NCBI GenBank assembly: GCA_026874595.1
Contig: CM049316.1
Location: 31,727,339 to 31,791,338, forward strand
Reading direction: 5' to 3'
Origin: Sipunculus nudus
Taxonomy: Eukaryota > Annelida > Sipuncula > Golfingiida > Sipunculidae
DNA: 64,000 nucleotides
The position numbers and the translations under genes were made by a program. The stretch's first letter is position 1; every line of letters begins with the position of its first letter. This document shows positions 61,018 to 64,000 of this stretch, in pieces. Under the pieces are notes generated by a model. That model was not told the origin of the DNA and ran no database searches. It was given only the letters and a program-made list of their open reading frames with translations.

Positions 61018-64000
61018 ATGGTGACAAAAAGCAATTATGAAGGCATAATCCCTTTGCTTAGACTTTGCTTATGTTTTGCTTATTCTTTGCTTACGGCAAA
61101 ATCACAACAGAAATGCAGCATTTTCCTAAAAATACACACTGATATGACCCATAGGGAGACAGACGGGTTCCCTGGCTACACAGCAGTCCCGGTTAGTGAA
61201 CATTAATATCAAAAATAAGGGAATATCGTTCAATCAAAACCGCAAATGTATATTTCAGCTATTTTTATAAAAGTCATTTATTGGTTTCTTGGACCCATTT
61301 TCCAATTTTAACACAATTTCCCTACAGTGTTTTACTATTTCTGACATTATTAAACCCCTGTAAAGTCCAAAAATACATTATTTCTTCAGAAAATGGTGTC
61401 AAAAAGCAATTATGAAGGCATAATCCCTTTGCTTACACTTTGCTTATGCTCTGCTTATTCTTTGCTTACGGCAAAATCACAACAGAAATGCAGCATTTTC
61501 CTAAAAATAAACACTGATATGACAGATAGGGAGACAGACGGGTTCCCTGGCTACACAGCAGTCCCGGTAAGTGAACATTAATATCAAAAGTAAGGGCAAT
61601 ATCCTTCAATCAAAACCACAAATGTTTAATTCTGCTTCTTTAAAAAAGTCATTAATTGATTACTGGGACCCATTTTCTAATTTTAACAGAATTTAAATAC
61701 AGTGTTTCACCATTTCTGGCATTATTAGACCCCCGCGAAGTCTAAAAATACATTATTTCTTTATAAAATGGTGCCAAAAAGCAATTATTAAGGCATATTC
61801 CCTTTGCTTACCCTTTGCTTATGCTTTGCTTATTCTTTGCTTACGGCAAAATCACAACGGAAATGGAGCATTTTCCTAAAAATAAACACTGATATGACCC
61901 ATAGGGAGATAGACGGGGACTCTGACTGCACAGCATTCCCGGTTAGTGAACATTAATATCAAAAGTAAGGGCAATATCGTTCAATCAAAACCAGAAATGT
62001 ATAATTCTGCTTCTTGAAAAAAAATCATTTATTTATTCCTGGGACCCATTTTCTAATTTTCACAGAATTTACCTACAGTGTTTCACCATTTCTGACGTTA
62101 TTAGAGCCCCGCAAAGTCTAAAAATACATTATTGTTTTCAGAAAATGGTGCCAAAAAGCAATTATGAAGGCATAATCCCTTTGCTTAGACTTTGCTTATG
62201 CTTTGCTTATTCTTTGCTTACGGCAAAATCACAACGGAAATGGAGCATTTTCCTAAAAATAAACACTGATATGACCCATAGGGAGATTGACGGGTCCTCT
62301 GGCTGCACAGCGTTCTCGGTTAGTGAACATTTATATCAAAAGTAAGGGCAATATCGTTCAATCAAAACCAGAAATGTATATTTCAGCTATTTTTATAAAA
62401 GTCATTTATTGATTCCTGGGACCTATTTTCTAATTTTAAAAGAATTTACTTAGTGTTTCACCATTTCTGACGTTATTAGAGCCCCGCAAGGTCTAAAAAT
62501 ACATTATTGTCTTCAGAAAATGGTGCCAAAAAGCAATTATGAAGGCATAATCCCTTTGCTTAGACTTTTCTTATGCCTTGCTTATTCTTTGCTTACGGCA
62601 AAATCACAACAGAAATGCAGCATTTTCCTAAAAATACACACTGATATGACCCATAGGGAGACAGACGGGTTCCCTGGCTACACAGCAGTCCCGGTTAGTG
62701 AACATTAATATCAAAAATAAGGGCAATATCGTTCAATCAAAACCGCAAATGTATAGTTCAGCTATTTTTATAAAAGTCATTTATTGGTTTCTTGGACCCA
62801 TTTTCCAATTTTAACACAATTTACCTACAGTGTTTTAACATTTCTGACATTATTAGACCCCCGTAAAGTCCAAAAATACATTATTTCTTCAGAAAATGGT
62901 GCCAAAAAGCAATTATGAAGGCATAATCCCTTTGCTTACCCTTTGCTTATGCTTTGCTTATTCTTTGCTTATGGCAAAATCACAACAGAAATGCAGCAAT
63001 TCCCTAAAAATACACACTAATATGACCCATAGGGAGACAGACGGGTCCCCTGGCTACACAGCAGTCCCGGTTAGTGAACATTAATATCAAAAATAAGGGC
63101 AATATCGTTCAATCAAAACCGCAAATGTATATTTCAGCTATTTTTATAAAAGTCATTTATTGATTTCTTGGACCCATTTTTCAATTTTAACACAATTTAC
63201 CTACAGTGTTTTACTATTTCTGACATTATTAGACCCCCGCGAAGTCTAAAAATACATTATTGTCTTTAGAAAATGGTGCCAAAAAGCAATTATGAATGCA
63301 TAATCCGTTTTCTTACCCTTTGCTTATGCTTTGCTTATTCTTTGCTTACGGCAAAATCACAACGGAAATGGAGCATTTTCCTAAAAATACACAATAATAT
63401 GACACATAAGGAGACAGACGGGTCCCCTGGCTACACAGCAGTCCCGGTTAGTGAACATTAATATCAAAAATGAGGGCAATATCGTTCAATCAAAACCGCA
63501 AATGTATATTTCAGCTATTTTTATAAAAGTCATTTATTGATTCCTGGGACCTATTATCTAATTTTAAAAGAATTTACCTACAGTGTTTCACCATTTCTGA
63601 CGTTATTAGAGCCCCGCAAAGTCTAAAAATACATTATTGTCTTCAGAAAATGGTGCCAAAAGGCAATTATGAAGGCATAATCCCTTTGCTTACACTTTGC
63701 TTATGCTTTGCCTATTCTTTGCTTACGGCAAAATCACAACGGAAATGGAGCATTTTCCTAAAAATAAACACTGATATGACCCATAGGGAGATTGACGGGT
63801 CCTCTGGCTGCAGAGCGTTCTCGGTTAGTGAACATTAATATCAAAAAGGAGGGCAATATCGTTCAATCAAAACCAGAAATGTATATTTCAGCTATTTTTA
63901 TAAAAGTCATTTATTGATTCCTGGGACCTATTTTCTAATTTTAAAAGAATTTACCTACAATGTTTCACCATTTCTGACGTTATTAGAGCCCCGCAAAGTC
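60477..64000 (+). repeat. Right-domain HOR, incomplete at window end
   Basis: Starts are c 60477 (with c' to 61017), d 61018, e 61393, f 61768, g 62145, o 62520, p 62896, q 63273 and r 63650 (cut by the window end). It matches the 34069 unit rather than its immediate neighbours at five sites. These are TACATTATTT before f, AAACACTG in f, GAGCCCCGCAAGG before o, TATGAATGCATAATCCG in q, and GATTGACGGG plus AAAAAGGAGGGC in and after r. Private changes are ATGGTGACAAAAAGC at 61018 and a three-base loss in TTACTTAGTGTTTC near 62450. Confidence 0.9.

Larger units (their letters stand above)
1..64000 (+). repeat. Satellite DNA array, ~376-bp monomer with higher-order structure
   Basis: The same roughly 376-bp unit recurs head to tail across the entire window in one orientation, with no inversion and no foreign insertion. 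Spacing between successive ATGGTGYC boxes is nearly always 374-378 bp, the exception being 541 bp where a shortened monomer follows. In order, each monomer holds: the ATG box; an 11-bp subrepeat tract (TTTGCTTA x4); a GC-richer middle (ACAGACGGG to CAGTCCCGG); a GAACATTAATATCA segment; an AT-rich linker with either a TATATTTCAGC or a TATAATTCTGC form; a GGACCCATTTT segment; a TTTCTGACATTATTAGA or TTTCTGACGTTATTAGA segment; and TCTAAAAATACATTATT leading to the next box. Monomer types differ by many base changes, while copies of the same type in different HORs are nearly identical, which is the hallmark of a HOR satellite. The chromosomal site (centromere or other heterochromatin) is inference. 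I do not recognise the family. Confidence 0.98.

Noticed and set aside
1-64000. CRISPR array or bacterial repeat region.
   Set aside because: The units are 376 bp with no unique spacers, no cas-like genes and nested HOR structure, which fits eukaryotic satellite DNA instead.

Overview
The whole 64 kb window is one uninterrupted tandem satellite DNA array. There are no protein-coding genes, RNA genes, CRISPR arrays, IS elements or unique sequence that I can support. The basic monomer is about 376-377 bp. I used the ATG of a conserved box (ATGGTGCCAAAAAGC, variant ATGGTGTC) as the monomer start. On that basis I located about 163 monomer starts, all on the + strand, plus 14 copies of a shortened monomer without that box. 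A hand count over 361-700 gives 118 G/C in 340 bases, about 35% GC. Head-to-tail monomers of this size with nested higher-order repeats (HORs) are typical of centromeric, pericentromeric or subtelomeric heterochromatin of a eukaryote. I do not recognise the family and cannot name the organism.

Layout. (1) Positions 1-701 hold the end of one monomer (type i) and one full monomer (type a). (2) Positions 702-22009 form a very regular left domain. Monomer types b-c-c'-d-e-f-g-h-i-a form HORs of 9, 10 and 8 full monomers (3551, 3929 and 3175 bp). That 9-10-8 series is repeated again as 3550, 3928 and 3175 bp, giving a second-order repeat of about 10.65 kb present twice. (3) Positions 22010-28572 are an irregular transition zone that mixes left-type and right-type monomers. 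(4) Positions 28573-34068 are a mosaic block with a complex rearranged junction near 29.0-29.23 kb. (5) Positions 34069-64000 are a right domain with longer HORs of 13, 16, 15, 14 and 10 monomers, followed by the start of another unit. The last unit matches the first one at five diagnostic sites, which suggests a second-order period of about 26.4 kb.

Every HOR is anchored by one 541-bp fused unit (c/c'). It was created by a single deletion of about 211 bp and is copied 14 times. Length variation between HORs is explained by loss or gain of whole monomers, and several crossover products are visible as hybrid monomers. Two well-bounded crossovers lie within a stretch that includes four copies of an 11-bp TTTGCTTA repeat.

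Each monomer carries a 62-codon ATG-to-stop reading frame. It is broken by unrelated nonsense or frameshift changes in many monomers and shows no sign of being a real gene.
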